The notes beneath the pieces are model-generated. The model made no database searches, was not told the DNA's origin, and was given only the letters and a program-made list of their open reading frames with translations. A program made the position numbers and the translations under genes. Positions 51,801 to 56,794 of a stretch of 64,000 nt of DNA are shown in pieces. The stretch is taken from positions 16,706,870 through 16,770,869 of the forward strand of contig CM055095.1 in assembly GCA_029204225.1 (NCBI GenBank), read 5' to 3'. The DNA is from Diphasiastrum complanatum (Eukaryota > Streptophyta > Lycopodiopsida > Lycopodiales > Lycopodiaceae). Every line of letters begins with the position of its first letter. The stretch's first letter is position 1.

Positions 51801-54797
51801 ATGAGGATGAGCCCATTCGGGTTGTGTTCGCCAGATCAGTGCGGGGTGAGGCATATGATACAGGTGTTGGGCACACGCCTAGAGCAGGGGTCACAGGTGC
51901 ATCACGTGGTAGAGGTGGGACACATGCCACAGATTATACCAGGAGACGGGCAGGGCACACAGGGGGGGCCAGTGGCATACCTTCTTATGTTGATATGATG
52001 GAGGAGGCTCTTGATAGGGGGCAGAGTGATTTGGGTTTACCTTCCGCAGCTGCTTGGATGCGTGCATCACAGAGCCATAGGCATTTCTATGACAGCACAC
52101 CAGAGGAGTCACCAGATGACTTTGATTGTACCGATTGGGAGGCCATGCAGGGTCTGCATGGTGCACAGGATGAGGCACGGGATGATCCAGAGGATGGTGC
52201 ACATGATGAGTCCCAGAGCCCAGAGCATTTGTATTCGGATGCCCAGCTGGACGACTTGATTGCAGACTTGGATTCAGAGGCCCAGCAGATGCCGAGCGTC
52301 AGGGCGCCCCCATCCTCTCTAGCCAGCATGCCCTACACAGAGTCTCAGCCAGAGCAGCTACACGAGGTGCCTGCAGTTCCTCCAGTTCCTCAGAGGGTGT
52401 ATGTGCGCCGCACAACACCTCTAGTGCCACCGATACCGTTGAGGCTTGCAGCCCCTTCATCGCCATCCACTTTTGCAGCAGCCGGTCTCCATGGCAGGCC
52501 ACCATCTGTGCCCAGATCTTCTCTGGCAGCGCCCACATCTACAGACGCTCCTCCAATGGCGGCACCCACAGCACATCCTCCTCCATTGGCAGCACCCACG
52601 GCACCGGCTCCTCCTTAGGTAGCACCCAGGATGTACCAGTACCGGCCACCGCAGCGCCCCTTTCAGTACTTATCGCCACTGTACTTGCCTCCTGCAGGGA
52701 CGACCCCTCCACATCCAGTTCCTCCACCAGCAGCAGGCCCACGGGCACACACTCCTCGGACCTATTCTCCACTATCAGCTGCACAGGGACACCCATCTTT
52801 GGCTACTCTATCCCAGCCGGCCGCAGCTTGGGCCCAACCTAGCCAGCCAGGTAATCTGCATGGGGGTGATGAGGCATTGACGGCTCCCCTCGTCCGCAAG
52901 AGGCCAGGAAGGCCCAAGGGTGCACCGAACAAGAAAGGCAGGGCACAGAAACTGTCAGGGAAGAGAGGACAACCTCGCGGGGCTCTAGTTGCTGGTAGAG
53001 GTGCAGTATTACAGCCAGCTGCAGCAAGTGTTGTTGGTTTAGCCTGCTTGGGGGCTGATGCGGAGGCAGATTGGGAGGATGAGGATGACGAGTCTTCCCC
53101 CTCGGATACACAGCCCATGCCTATACCAGACAGGCATAGATATCAGTTGCGAGAGTCAGCTCGGGGCCCTGAGTTATCTCCGGAGCATTCATCTGAGTTT
53201 GAGGCAGAGCATTGATTGTAGCTCTGTCATTTTATTTTCAGCAGTTTGATATCATGTTCCATGTTTGGCGGCCAGATGGTCGAACACTGTATTCAGACCA
53301 TTTTCCATACTATATTCAGTGTTGGACGTACTTTATTCGCTGCACATTTTGTATTTGTCGATTTGTAATTGTTATGCTCTTATTTCAATTTTATTTCAAA
53401 TGGTATGTGCGTAATTACAATTAGTTTCAACTGCATAGATTGATAGCAGATGCACAATACAGAAATACAACCCCCTTTATAGCATTTCATAAACACATAC
53501 ATTACATTGCGATACACCACCAAGCACGCGTTGCACAAAAAAAACACCGTACATTAATTCATCAGATGTATCAAAATTACAATACGTATTCCCTCCATAT
53601 ACCGCTGGGGCTGTTCTTTACATTGTGTTAAACACTAAATGTTGCCTCATCTTATGCCGAAAACTACATAACAACAGCTAGCCACATACGGCTGGATCCT
53701 ATCCATTCTAAACATTCCTACGGATCCTCCACAGACTCCTCGCCCTTGTCAGGTGCATTGTTCTGTCGCTCTCGCTCTGCCTCCCGTTTAGCCCGAGCTG
53801 CCTCCTGGTTAGCCCGACGGCGGGCAGCCCTTTCCTTGACCATGATGAGCTGCCGTCGTGTGAAGTTCATTCCGATCTGCTCATCCAAATCCAGCTCGAC
53901 AGCGGGGGCGGGGGGCACAGCGCGGGCTGGGTGCTCTGCAATGTCTGCCTCTTGCTTCTGATGCCTTTCGTTGTGCCTTCGGACATCTTCCTCGAGCTTC
54001 CTTCTGGCTTCGCCCTCAGGCCTCAGTGGTATGCGCTCCGCCATCTCACGACACCCTGTTGCTCGAAATGGCTCTCACAGCCTCTCACAGCCTCTCAATG
54101 GCTCTCACAGCCTCTCTCACAGCCTCTCACTCGGTCTGTGACTCACTGGCTCTCTAATTGTCTCGTGAGTGCCTATTTAACCCCACAGCCTATTTCCCCA
54201 TTTGCATTTGTTGATGATCCCATGTGCTACTGTACCTCTCCCATGTATTGCTCCCCCACATGCTACAGTCTGATTGGGTCCATGGTCTGCTCCTCCACAG
54301 TGCCCATGTGACGGTGTACCTGTCCGAATGTATTACTCCCCCACATGTTGCACTCCGATTGGGTCCATGGTCTGCTCCTCCACAGTGCCCATGTGACGGT
54401 GTACCTGCCCCATGTATTGCTCCCCCACATGCTGCACTCCGATTGGGTCCATGGTCTGCTCCCCCCACAATGCCCATGTGACAGTGTACATGTCCGGATT
54501 TGTTGCCCCCCCACATGCTGCACTCCCATTGACCACCAGGTCTGCTCTCCCACAGTGCCCCCAGTATAGTCCCCCTGTACAGTAACATCTTTTTTCTAAA
54601 TTGTAGCCCTTTTTTTTCCTGAATTTTTTACCTAGTTTTAGCCTGTTAAAAGGGTTTTTTTATTTTTATTTTTTAAATAATGAAAAATATTATTTTTGTG
54701 GTGCCGCCCTGGTACCGCTGGTCTGAGGGCGGCACCATAACCGCGGTACCACCATTATGGTACCGCAGTACCATAATGGCGGTACCACATGACACTA

Positions 54798-54849
<52 letters not shown>

Positions 54850-55073
54850 AAGGTGGCGGGCCACGCGAACGCGCGTTCGCGTCCGCGTCTGGAGGTGCCA
54901 GGGGTGCGTTCGGGTCCCCGGACGCGTCCGCTATTTTTTTTTTTTTTTTTAGTGTTAAAAAATTTTTAAAAAAATATGGACGTGTCCGACCCTGCGTCCG
55001 AGGGTCGGACGCGTCCGGGTCCGGACGCCGGACGCAGACGCGGATTGCCCGCATCCAGCCCGGACGCGCACCT

Positions 55074-55125
<52 letters not shown>

Positions 55126-56778
55126 CTATTAGCTTGAGTTGAATCAAGATCCAATCATAGGCAGCTTGTAAGAAGATAGTCGATTGGAACATGCTTGTTG
55201 TTGCACAATCTGAAATGAGGTGGTACATCAACACGGGTTGAAATACTAACGGAGCCCAATGGATGGTAGCGTATAAGGGCCAAGTAGCTGGTGCAACGCA
55301 ATCACCAAAATCTTTAAATAATTCTTGCAAAACATTTGCTTTCTTAGGCAAACGGCCTTGGCATTCACAAGAACTCTTCTACATCAAAGTAAAACAGATA
55401 AATTCCTTGACTAAGAAATGTCTGCCAAGTAATCAAAGAGCAATTGGGTTCCATAGTCTTCAGATGATTCTTGCAAGCAATCTAATTTATTAAGTGAAAG
55501 GACCCGGCTTTCCATATAATACCTTCTAGACCAAAGCATGCCAAGTAGCTGGTGCAATGTAATCATCAAAAAATTGGATTCCTATTTTCAAACATTTCTT
55601 GCAAGCAATATGCTTTTGGGGGAAAAATGCTCTAGCTTTTCATAAAATACCTTCTAGATCAAAATAACATTTACATTCCTCAACTAAAACATGATTGCCA
55701 ACTACCTGGTGCAACTTAATCACCAAACAATTTGGTTTTAAGATCTTCAAACATTTCTAGCAACAACTTTGCTTGTTTAGGCAAAGGCCCTAGCTTTCTA
55801 TAAAATACCTTCTAGATCAGAGTATCAAAGAAACATTCCTCAACTAAGAAATGTTTTGCCAAGTAGCCGGTGCAATGTAACCATTGCAATGTAACCATCA
55901 GACGATTGGGTTCCATAATCTTAGAGCTTTTCTTGCAAGCAACTGTTTTTTTTGGGGGAAAAGGCCCTAGCTTTCCATGAAATATACCTTCTGGATCAAA
56001 GTATGCCAAGTAGTGGCGCAGTGTAATCATCAAACAGCTTGGTTCTAAAATCTTCAATATTCCTTGCAAGCAATATGCTTTTTGGGGGGAAAGGTCCTAC
56101 CATTTCCTAGAATACCTTCTAGATCGATTTAATACATGAATATTCCTCATCTAGGACAAATTCATGCCAAGTAGCTGGTGCAACTTAATCATCAAACAAT
56201 TGGATACCAAAACCTTCAAATGTTTCTTGCAAGTAATCTGCTTTTTGGGTGGATAGGTCCTAGCTTTTCATTAAGTACCGTCTAGATCAATGTAACAGAT
56301 AAACATTCCTCAAAAAAGAAATGCCTGCCAAGTAGCTGGTGAAATGTAATCATCAAGTAATTGGGTTCCAGAATCTTCCATCATTTCTTGCAAGCAATCT
56401 GCTTACTTAGACAAAGTCCCCAGCTTTCCATGAAATATCTTCTAGATCAAAGCAGCAAATGCATAAACTAAGAAATGTCTATTGCTACATTTCAATTGAC
56501 TGTAACATAGCTTGAAACCCACCTGGCATAATCTGCAAGCGCCCACTTGCCTCCTCCTCTATTTCTGTGATGATAGAGTAAGCTCGCTCTTGCCGCCGGG
56601 GGCTCCATTGCTCTATCTCGTGAAGGATGTCAACGGGCCGACCTCCGGCGGCAGCACGCCCATAATCATCTCCCAATACAGCACGGTACATGCTGGTAAA
56701 ATCGATGGCCGGCACAGTGAGAGTGCCATCCATGTCGAACACCACTCCTCTCAGCATCATGCGCAACGCCATCTTCAT
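5862..56778 (-). CDS. HAD-superfamily hydrolase (At2g33255-like), five exons over 50.9 kb
   Basis: Coding exons on the minus strand, in order, are 56778-56523, 32422-32380, 14872-14812, 6497-6360 and 6023-5862. They total 660 nt, or 219 codons plus TAA. Each junction has GT and AG, and phases agree (1, 2, 0, 0). HAD motif I is DMDGT with Asp15 and Asp17. Motif II is Thr105 in GLITRN. Motif III is Lys136 in RPYKP. Motif IV is GDSAKDD with Asp161, Asp165 and Asp166. These residues form the phospho-aspartyl catalytic and Mg-binding site of HAD phosphatases. The cap is small, as in the plant family, and the C-terminal [15 protein letters not shown] block also matches it. Arabidopsis At2g33255 is somewhat longer at the N terminus, so an organellar targeting peptide may be absent or upstream. 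The start is the first in-frame ATG after a TGA nine codons upstream. The physiological substrate is unknown. No lesion is visible, so the gene looks functional despite introns full of transposons. Confidence 0.9.
6360..6497 (-). CDS. Hydrolase exon 4, 138 nt
   Basis: Acceptor AATGCAG| and donor GACGAT|GTAAGT give 46 codons in phase 0 (residues 121-166). It carries motif III (EFRPYKP, Lys136) and motif IV (VGDSAKDD). The upstream boundary could shift by three codons to a second AG, but the chosen one keeps family spacing. Confidence 0.92.
6498..7525. other. Intron 3 sequence without a recognised element
   Basis: AT-rich intron sequence upstream of exon 4 in transcript order. Apart from the palindrome at 7390-7416 I see nothing recognisable. 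Confidence 0.5.
7390..7416. repeat. Hairpin repeat with GCGAATCGC arms
   Basis: Arms CAGCGATTCGC and GCGAATCGCTG (11 bp, perfect) flank a 5-base loop. Further GCGAATCGC and CGCTGCGAATCGCTG copies and a poly-T run follow to about 7462. The same motif recurs at 14955-15026. Confidence 0.75.
7526..7998 (+). repeat. 5' LTR of the chromovirus
   Basis: It starts TGTTAGAGTCC, repeated at 13514, and ends TTGTGACA just before the PBS. Length 473 bp. Confidence 0.85.
8002..8013 (+). other. Primer binding site, initiator tRNA-Met
   Basis: TGGTATCAGAGC is the canonical PBS complementary to the 3' end of initiator tRNA-Met. It lies three bases after the LTR. Confidence 0.9.
8015..8077 (+). repeat. Three tandem copies of a 21-bp unit in the leader
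   Basis: CGTTCTAGAGAGAGAAA repeats at a 21-bp period (8015, 8036, 8057) just after the PBS, within the untranslated leader that runs to 8773. The remaining leader shows no ORF of note. Confidence 0.8.
8774..13498 (+). pseudogene. Chromovirus gag-pol with two in-frame stops
   Basis: One frame runs from ATG 8774, or the nearby in-frame ATG at 8801, to TGA at 13490-13492. It is broken by TAA at 11510-11512 and TGA at 13361-13363. The first block (912 codons) holds gag at about residues 95-290, a CCHC knuckle at about 341 ([13 protein letters not shown]), and a protease with FDTSSS, an unusual form of the D-S/T-G site. Its RT spans about 645-830, with FIDD as the YxDD box. The second block starts with RNase H (ETDASG), followed by an HHCC zinc domain, the DDE integrase core (SMDF, SDRDPKF, glutamate within QTERVNQ) and the GPY/F region. 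The chromodomain ([15 protein letters not shown]) follows the second stop. Everything needed for transposition was once present; the stops make it inactive. Confidence 0.88.
13514..13708 (+). repeat. Truncated 3' LTR of the chromovirus
   Basis: It begins TGTTAGAGTCCAGTTACGAC directly after the polypurine tract CCAAAGGAGGGAAGGA (13497-13512). It matches the 5' LTR until GGGACC near 13708, then switches to unrelated copia sequence. About 275 bp is missing. Confidence 0.85.
13709..14400 (-). mobile_element. Ty1/copia pol fragment
   Basis: Minus strand. 14400-14120 encodes the integrase C-terminal region ([20 protein letters not shown]). After a degenerate linker, 13899-13710 encodes the start of RT ([20 protein letters not shown], then [20 protein letters not shown]). 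Both ends are cut. Wording is close to the copia element at 60-64 kb, suggesting related families. Its boundary coincides with the broken chromovirus LTR. Confidence 0.8.
14401..14811. other. Intron 3 sequence, nothing recognised
   Basis: No ORF or element end could be supported between the copia fragment and exon 3. Confidence 0.5.
14812..14872 (-). CDS. Hydrolase exon 3, 61 nt
   Basis: Acceptor TTGTACAG| and donor GGG|GTAAGT. One base completes Arg100, then 20 codons read [20 protein letters not shown] (101-120), containing HAD motif II Thr105. It lies between a copia relic and a palindromic repeat. Confidence 0.92.
15001..15026. repeat. Perfect 26-bp palindrome of the GCGAATCGC family
   Basis: A 13-base arm TTGCGATTCGCTG is followed immediately by its exact reverse complement. 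A further CAGCGAATCGCGATTC copy lies at about 14957, and poly-A follows. It is related to the hairpin at 7390. Confidence 0.8.
15027..16055. other. Intron 2 sequence, nothing recognised
   Basis: Short open frames only; no family resemblance was found. Confidence 0.5.
16056..17035 (+). mobile_element. Degenerate LINE 3' end
   Basis: The stretch follows, in order and with many indels, the 3' part of the LINE at 17079-21715. The clearest part begins TATGAGATAGGGAGCGCTAC near 16410, matching the zinc-ribbon region of ORF2, with weaker resemblance through 16900. No frame stays open. It is followed directly by a CT microsatellite, as in the other copies. I judged homology by eye only. Confidence 0.5.
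17036..17078. repeat. (CT)n microsatellite at a LINE junction
   Basis: About 43 bases of CT separate the degenerate LINE tail from the 5' end of the next LINE. Confidence 0.95.
17115..18345 (+). pseudogene. LINE A ORF1 (coiled coil plus RRM-like domain), frameshifted
   Basis: The N-terminal about 170 residues are Ser/Pro/Thr-rich and repetitive (SRVST units). A coiled coil covers about residues 200-285. An RRM-like domain typical of L1-like ORF1 follows ([15 protein letters not shown], then AWRTK). A frameshift near 18170 moves the end of the domain ([20 protein letters not shown]) to another frame. The product would bind LINE RNA. No CCHC knuckle is seen. Confidence 0.75.
18363..21582 (+). 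pseudogene. LINE A ORF2 (endonuclease remnant, RT, zinc ribbon)
   Basis: Fragments in shifting frames. The endonuclease part keeps [10 protein letters not shown] and ends with an SDHSYL-like motif at 18375-18830. RT blocks run from 19281 ([23 protein letters not shown]) to [11 protein letters not shown] near 20090. A C-terminal zinc-binding segment ([19 protein letters not shown]) lies near 21055-21115. The tail is Arg/Gln-rich. The YADD box is intact here, but stops and frame changes near 19070, 19820 and 20340, and the lost endonuclease N terminus, abolish function. Confidence 0.82.
21716..21750. repeat. (TTTC)n/(TC)n tail between LINE copies A and B
   Basis: After TTAATAAAG come ATCTTTC repeats, then CTCTCTCTC. 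Copy B begins immediately afterwards. Confidence 0.95.
21780..22779 (+). pseudogene. LINE B ORF1, degraded
   Basis: A repetitive 5' part (CCCTCCATCGCTGC units, 21810-21960) precedes a proline-rich stretch. A coiled coil follows (about 22330-22440), then an RRM-like end ([20 protein letters not shown], about 22610-22670) in another frame. The middle of the domain is deleted relative to copy A. Confidence 0.65.
22780..23080. other. Short AT-rich stretch within LINE B
   Basis: No similarity to LINE coding sequence is visible. It may be a small insertion between ORF1 and ORF2. Confidence 0.4.
23081..25318 (+). pseudogene. LINE B ORF2 (degraded endonuclease, RT lacking catalytic DD)
   Basis: Endonuclease pieces (GGVACLYK-like, then SVVDYL) lie at 23100-23620. 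The linker to RT (23700-24135) is unusually well preserved. RT runs from 24250 with [16 protein letters not shown] and [15 protein letters not shown], shifting frame near 24840. At the active site the sequence reads LLYAVVLVS where copy A has [11 protein letters not shown], so the aspartate pair is gone. The ORF ends at the truncation near 25318. Confidence 0.8.
25319..26240 (+). mobile_element. Possible gypsy LTR and leader, degraded
   Basis: TGGTATTAGAGT at 25817-25828 resembles the initiator-Met PBS with substitutions. Downstream sequence looks like a retrotransposon leader ending in an ATG near 26151. I could not define LTR ends. Confidence 0.3.
26241..29130 (-). mobile_element. Decayed Ty3/gypsy gag-pol relic
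   Basis: Minus-strand pieces occur in pol order: protease-like region at 29048-28704 ([15 protein letters not shown]), RT start at 28261-27911 ([20 protein letters not shown]), RNase H at 27133-26773 ([13 protein letters not shown]), and a short integrase-like piece at 26616-26242. Many frameshifts and deletions separate them. The wording is close to the chromovirus at 7526, so it is probably an older related copy. Confidence 0.7.
29337..29803 (-). repeat. Probable 3' LTR of a gypsy relic
   Basis: It lies just downstream, on the minus strand, of a gypsy chromodomain and a purine-rich AAGTGGGGAAGAA tract. It has TG...CA-like ends and contains a TATATATATA stretch near 29530. Ends are tentative. 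Confidence 0.4.
29804..30300 (-). mobile_element. Gypsy integrase/chromodomain relic
   Basis: Minus strand. 30272-30051 contains the integrase zinc region ([20 protein letters not shown]). 30118-29831 contains a decayed chromodomain-like end ([18 protein letters not shown]). The integrase core between them is missing, so an internal deletion joined the two. Confidence 0.65.
30301..32379. other. Intron 2 sequence, nothing firmly recognised
   Basis: A small frame at 31065-31247 has a Cys-rich stretch ([18 protein letters not shown]) but no recognisable family. The rest is AT-rich without coding signal. Confidence 0.4.
32380..32422 (-). CDS. Hydrolase exon 2, 43-nt micro-exon
   Basis: It is flanked by TCTCAG| and |GTTTGT. 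It completes Gly86, encodes [13 protein letters not shown] (87-99) and gives the first two bases of Arg100. The block aligns with the ELCGFLDSKKI segment I recall for the Arabidopsis relative. Its phases match exons 1 and 3 exactly, which identifies an exon this small 24 kb from exon 1. Confidence 0.87.
32423..33630. other. Intron 1 sequence, pyrimidine-rich near 33060-33630
   Basis: Includes a direct repeat of about 34 bp at about 32621-32695 (CATATAAGACCACTTCAATA, twice). The 33078-33626 open frame is explained by a C/T-rich composition. Confidence 0.45.
33631..34990 (+). mobile_element. Gypsy gag-protease relic
   Basis: Gag-like wording ([20 protein letters not shown]) appears near 33975. 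A decayed zinc knuckle lies near 34480-34540, and a protease domain at 34668-34988 ([25 protein letters not shown]). The catalytic aspartate position appears replaced by Tyr. It is a different gypsy family from the chromovirus. Confidence 0.65.
34991..36731. other. Intron 1 sequence without a gene
   Basis: AT-rich, with several A and T runs. At 35620-35830 the phrases GCGACAGTT and CAATTTATGACAG recur two times each, a weak tandem repeat. Confidence 0.4.
36732..36805. repeat. (GA)n microsatellite, tail of LINE copy C
   Basis: 74 bases of GA on the plus strand, i.e. (TC)n following TTAATAAAGCTTTC on the minus strand. It occupies the LINE 3' end position. Confidence 0.95.
36962..37031. repeat. 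19-bp direct repeat in the LINE C 3' UTR
   Basis: CCCACAACCCGGGCCAGGT occurs at about 36962 and 37013, about 51 bp apart. Confidence 0.8.
37060..39640 (-). pseudogene. LINE C ORF2 (partial endonuclease, RT with YAED, zinc ribbon)
   Basis: The endonuclease start ([12 protein letters not shown], about 39600) is present, but its C-terminal part is deleted near 39245. RT is the best-preserved of the three copies and stays open from about 39200 to 38190 ([56 protein letters not shown]). The catalytic box reads [12 protein letters not shown], Asp to Glu at the first position. After frameshifts the C-terminal part (37909-37175) has the zinc-binding [19 protein letters not shown]. Confidence 0.85.
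39890..40250 (-). repeat. 3' LTR of the nested copia element, 361 bp
   Basis: TGTAGGAAAT...CCAACA on the plus strand. It lacks about 141 bp present in the other LTR; the missing part contains a repeated CCAACTACTTGACTA motif. Confidence 0.88.
40369..41241 (-). pseudogene. Divergent second copy of the copia linker and RT start
   Basis: Minus strand. 41241-40753 ends in a Gln/His-rich segment ([13 protein letters not shown], then [15 protein letters not shown]) that parallels the linker at 41700-41570. 40740-40560 ([13 protein letters not shown], then [12 protein letters not shown]) parallels the RT start at 41499-41330. It is too divergent to be a fresh duplication, so it likely comes from a related copia family. 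Confidence 0.7.
41254..44092 (-). pseudogene. Copia gag-protease-integrase, RT truncated
   Basis: Gag starts at 44092. A zinc knuckle [14 protein letters not shown] lies near 43240, and the protease site IDSGATRHM near 42950. After a frameshift near 42700 comes the integrase: zinc-region end ([14 protein letters not shown]), [13 protein letters not shown], then TDRGGEYI and [12 protein letters not shown]. The linker (41900-41518) is Gln/Pro/Ser-rich. RT begins at about 41380 ([20 protein letters not shown]) and stops after about 20 further residues. Stops at about 43573 and 41520 also interrupt it. Confidence 0.82.
44658..45159 (-). repeat. 5' LTR of the nested copia element, 502 bp
   Basis: Same ends as the 3' LTR, with high identity outside the 141-bp length difference. 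The PBS abuts it directly. Confidence 0.88.
45735..46990 (+). mobile_element. Gypsy RNase H-integrase relic
   Basis: RNase H end (FNLYTDH, then WMQFLQQL and [12 protein letters not shown]) lies at about 45780-45910. Integrase pieces include [10 protein letters not shown] and [17 protein letters not shown] (46230-46350). Frameshifts are many and both ends are undefined. It may belong to the same family as the gag-protease relic at 33.6-35 kb. Confidence 0.7.
47000..47650 (-). pseudogene. BED zinc-finger exon of a hAT transposase, relic
   Basis: Minus strand from about 47641. It reads [20 protein letters not shown], then a Cys/His region, then [18 protein letters not shown] and [17 protein letters not shown]. 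This is the BED-finger layout of DUF659-type plant hAT transposases. An in-frame stop falls near 47555. Downstream transposase core is absent. It is a different lineage from the hAT at 48.5 kb. Confidence 0.6.
47850..48225. repeat. Three spaced copies of a GAAACACAGTGTAGCA motif
   Basis: Variants of AAACACAGT-TAGCA followed about 15 bases later by TCAATC occur near 47868, 48033 and 48178, spaced about 150-165 bp. They precede, on the minus strand, the BED-finger exon. Confidence 0.6.
48528..48610. promoter_or_regulatory. Left subterminal GGTACC repeats
   Basis: GGTACC at 48531, 48553, 48573 and 48599, mostly as CGGTACCGCGG-like units mixed with GGATCC. By analogy with Ac/Ds these would be transposase binding sites (inference). 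Confidence 0.6.
48763..53215 (+). pseudogene. hAT transposase with BED finger, DUF659, hAT-C and long C-terminal tail
   Basis: The N-terminal BED-like domain (LADLWDKVD..., LKSHLLGAH, about 48932-49110) has lost one Cys. TAG at 49336-49338 precedes a proline-rich linker. The core has VVTDNATNC and [17 protein letters not shown] (50220-50340). Three introns are inferred from GT-AG and frame: 50786-50899, 51246-51337 and 51500-51601. The exon at 51338 carries hAT dimerisation wording ([20 protein letters not shown]). In-frame TAG at 51683-51685 and 52616-52618 interrupt a long acidic, then proline-rich tail to 53215. That tail has an AT-hook-like [14 protein letters not shown]. The first half of the catalytic core is missing near 50060-50145. 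Confidence 0.78.
53718..54044 (-). CDS. Minus-strand 108-aa charged coiled-coil ORF inside the hAT
   Basis: It begins [20 protein letters not shown] and is about 40% charged. An Ala/Pro hinge sits near residues 40-50, and a helical Arg/Ala/Glu-rich C-terminal half follows. No known domain is recognised. It lies convergent to the transposase, about 500 bp from its end, inside the element. It could be a second element gene, a captured fragment or a chance frame. Confidence 0.4.
   Translation of the reverse strand: MAERIPLRPEGEARRKLEEDVRRHNERHQKQEADIAEHPARAVPPAPAVELDLDEQIGMNFTRRQLIMVKERAARRRANQEAARAKREAERERQNNAPDKGEESVEDP
54060..54140. repeat. CACAGCCTCT minisatellite
   Basis: Five or so copies of GGCTCTCACAGCCTCTCA-like units lie just upstream of the minus-strand ORF. 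Confidence 0.8.
54223..54560. repeat. Four tandem units of about 85 bp
   Basis: Units contain ATTGCTCCCCCACATGCT, GATTGGGTCCATGGTCTGCT and CACAGTGCCCATGTGAC, with starts near 54242, 54327, 54411 and 54497. The last is more diverged. They sit inside the hAT near its right end. Confidence 0.88.
54700..54790. promoter_or_regulatory. Right subterminal GGTACC repeats
   Basis: GGTACC at 54711, 54745, 54759 and 54781, including a near-perfect palindrome (CCATTATGGTACCGC mirrored by GCAGTACCATAATGG). They mirror the left-end cluster. Confidence 0.6.
54800..54847. repeat. (TA)n microsatellite
   Basis: 48 bases of alternating TA between the hAT and the GC-rich element. Confidence 0.95.
54851..55073. 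mobile_element. GC-rich MITE-like element, 223 bp
   Basis: It begins AGGTG and ends CACCT. Both halves are rich in GGACGCGTCCG-type palindromes, and the middle has a T run and an A run. TA repeats flank it on both sides. The layout resembles a non-autonomous hAT with subterminal repeats; the TIR is only 5 bp. Confidence 0.5.
55077..55122. repeat. (TA)n microsatellite
   Basis: 46 bases of TA continuing the array interrupted by the GC-rich element. Confidence 0.95.
55278..56510. repeat. Tandem array of about 155-bp units in intron 1, next to exon 1
   Basis: The phrase TGCCAAGTAGCTGGTGCAA, or variants, recurs near 55281, 55423, 55538, 55695, 55857, 56003, 56164 and 56326. Each is followed by TTCTTGCAAGCAA and CTAGCTTTCCAT-AAATACC blocks. 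Spacing is mostly 145-162 bp. Units are diverged and bear indels. The array ends about 15 bp before the exon 1 donor. Confidence 0.85.
56523..56778 (-). CDS. Hydrolase exon 1 (residues 1-85 and first base of codon 86)
   Basis: It encodes the N terminus with motif I ([13 protein letters not shown]) and ends CCA G|GTGGGT in phase 1, at residues IMPG. In-frame reading past the donor continues into intron without family similarity, which supports the boundary. Several early Met codons (1, 3, 7, 8) leave the exact start slightly open. Confidence 0.92.
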
Positions 56779-56794
56779 CCTATTTGCTCCTGCA
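56774..56794 (-). promoter_or_regulatory. Six-codon uORF overlapping the hydrolase start
   Basis: On the minus strand ATG CAG GAG CAA ATA GGA TGA. Its stop overlaps the main start as ATGA. If included in the transcript it could modulate initiation. No TATA box or promoter is convincingly visible upstream. Confidence 0.4.

Larger units (their letters stand above)
48520..54799 (+). mobile_element. hAT transposon, 6.3 kb, in a TA microsatellite
   Basis: Ends are CATAG...CTATG (5-bp TIR), flanked by ATATATAT on both sides. That fits an 8-bp hAT target duplication, although the TA context makes it weak proof. GGTACC subterminal motifs cluster at both ends: four at 48531-48604 and four at 54711-54786. 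Inside are a DUF659/hAT-C transposase on the plus strand and a small minus-strand ORF. Confidence 0.75.

Noticed and set aside
54673-55154. Frames with Ile-Tyr repeats
   Set aside because: They are translations of the (TA)n arrays.
55812-56069. 85-aa minus-strand frame in the tandem array
   Set aside because: It spans repeat units and is not kept open in neighbouring units.
55278-56510. Regularly spaced repeats considered as a CRISPR-like array
   Set aside because: Units are about 155 bp and diverged throughout, with no short conserved repeat and unique spacers; this is a eukaryotic tandem repeat.
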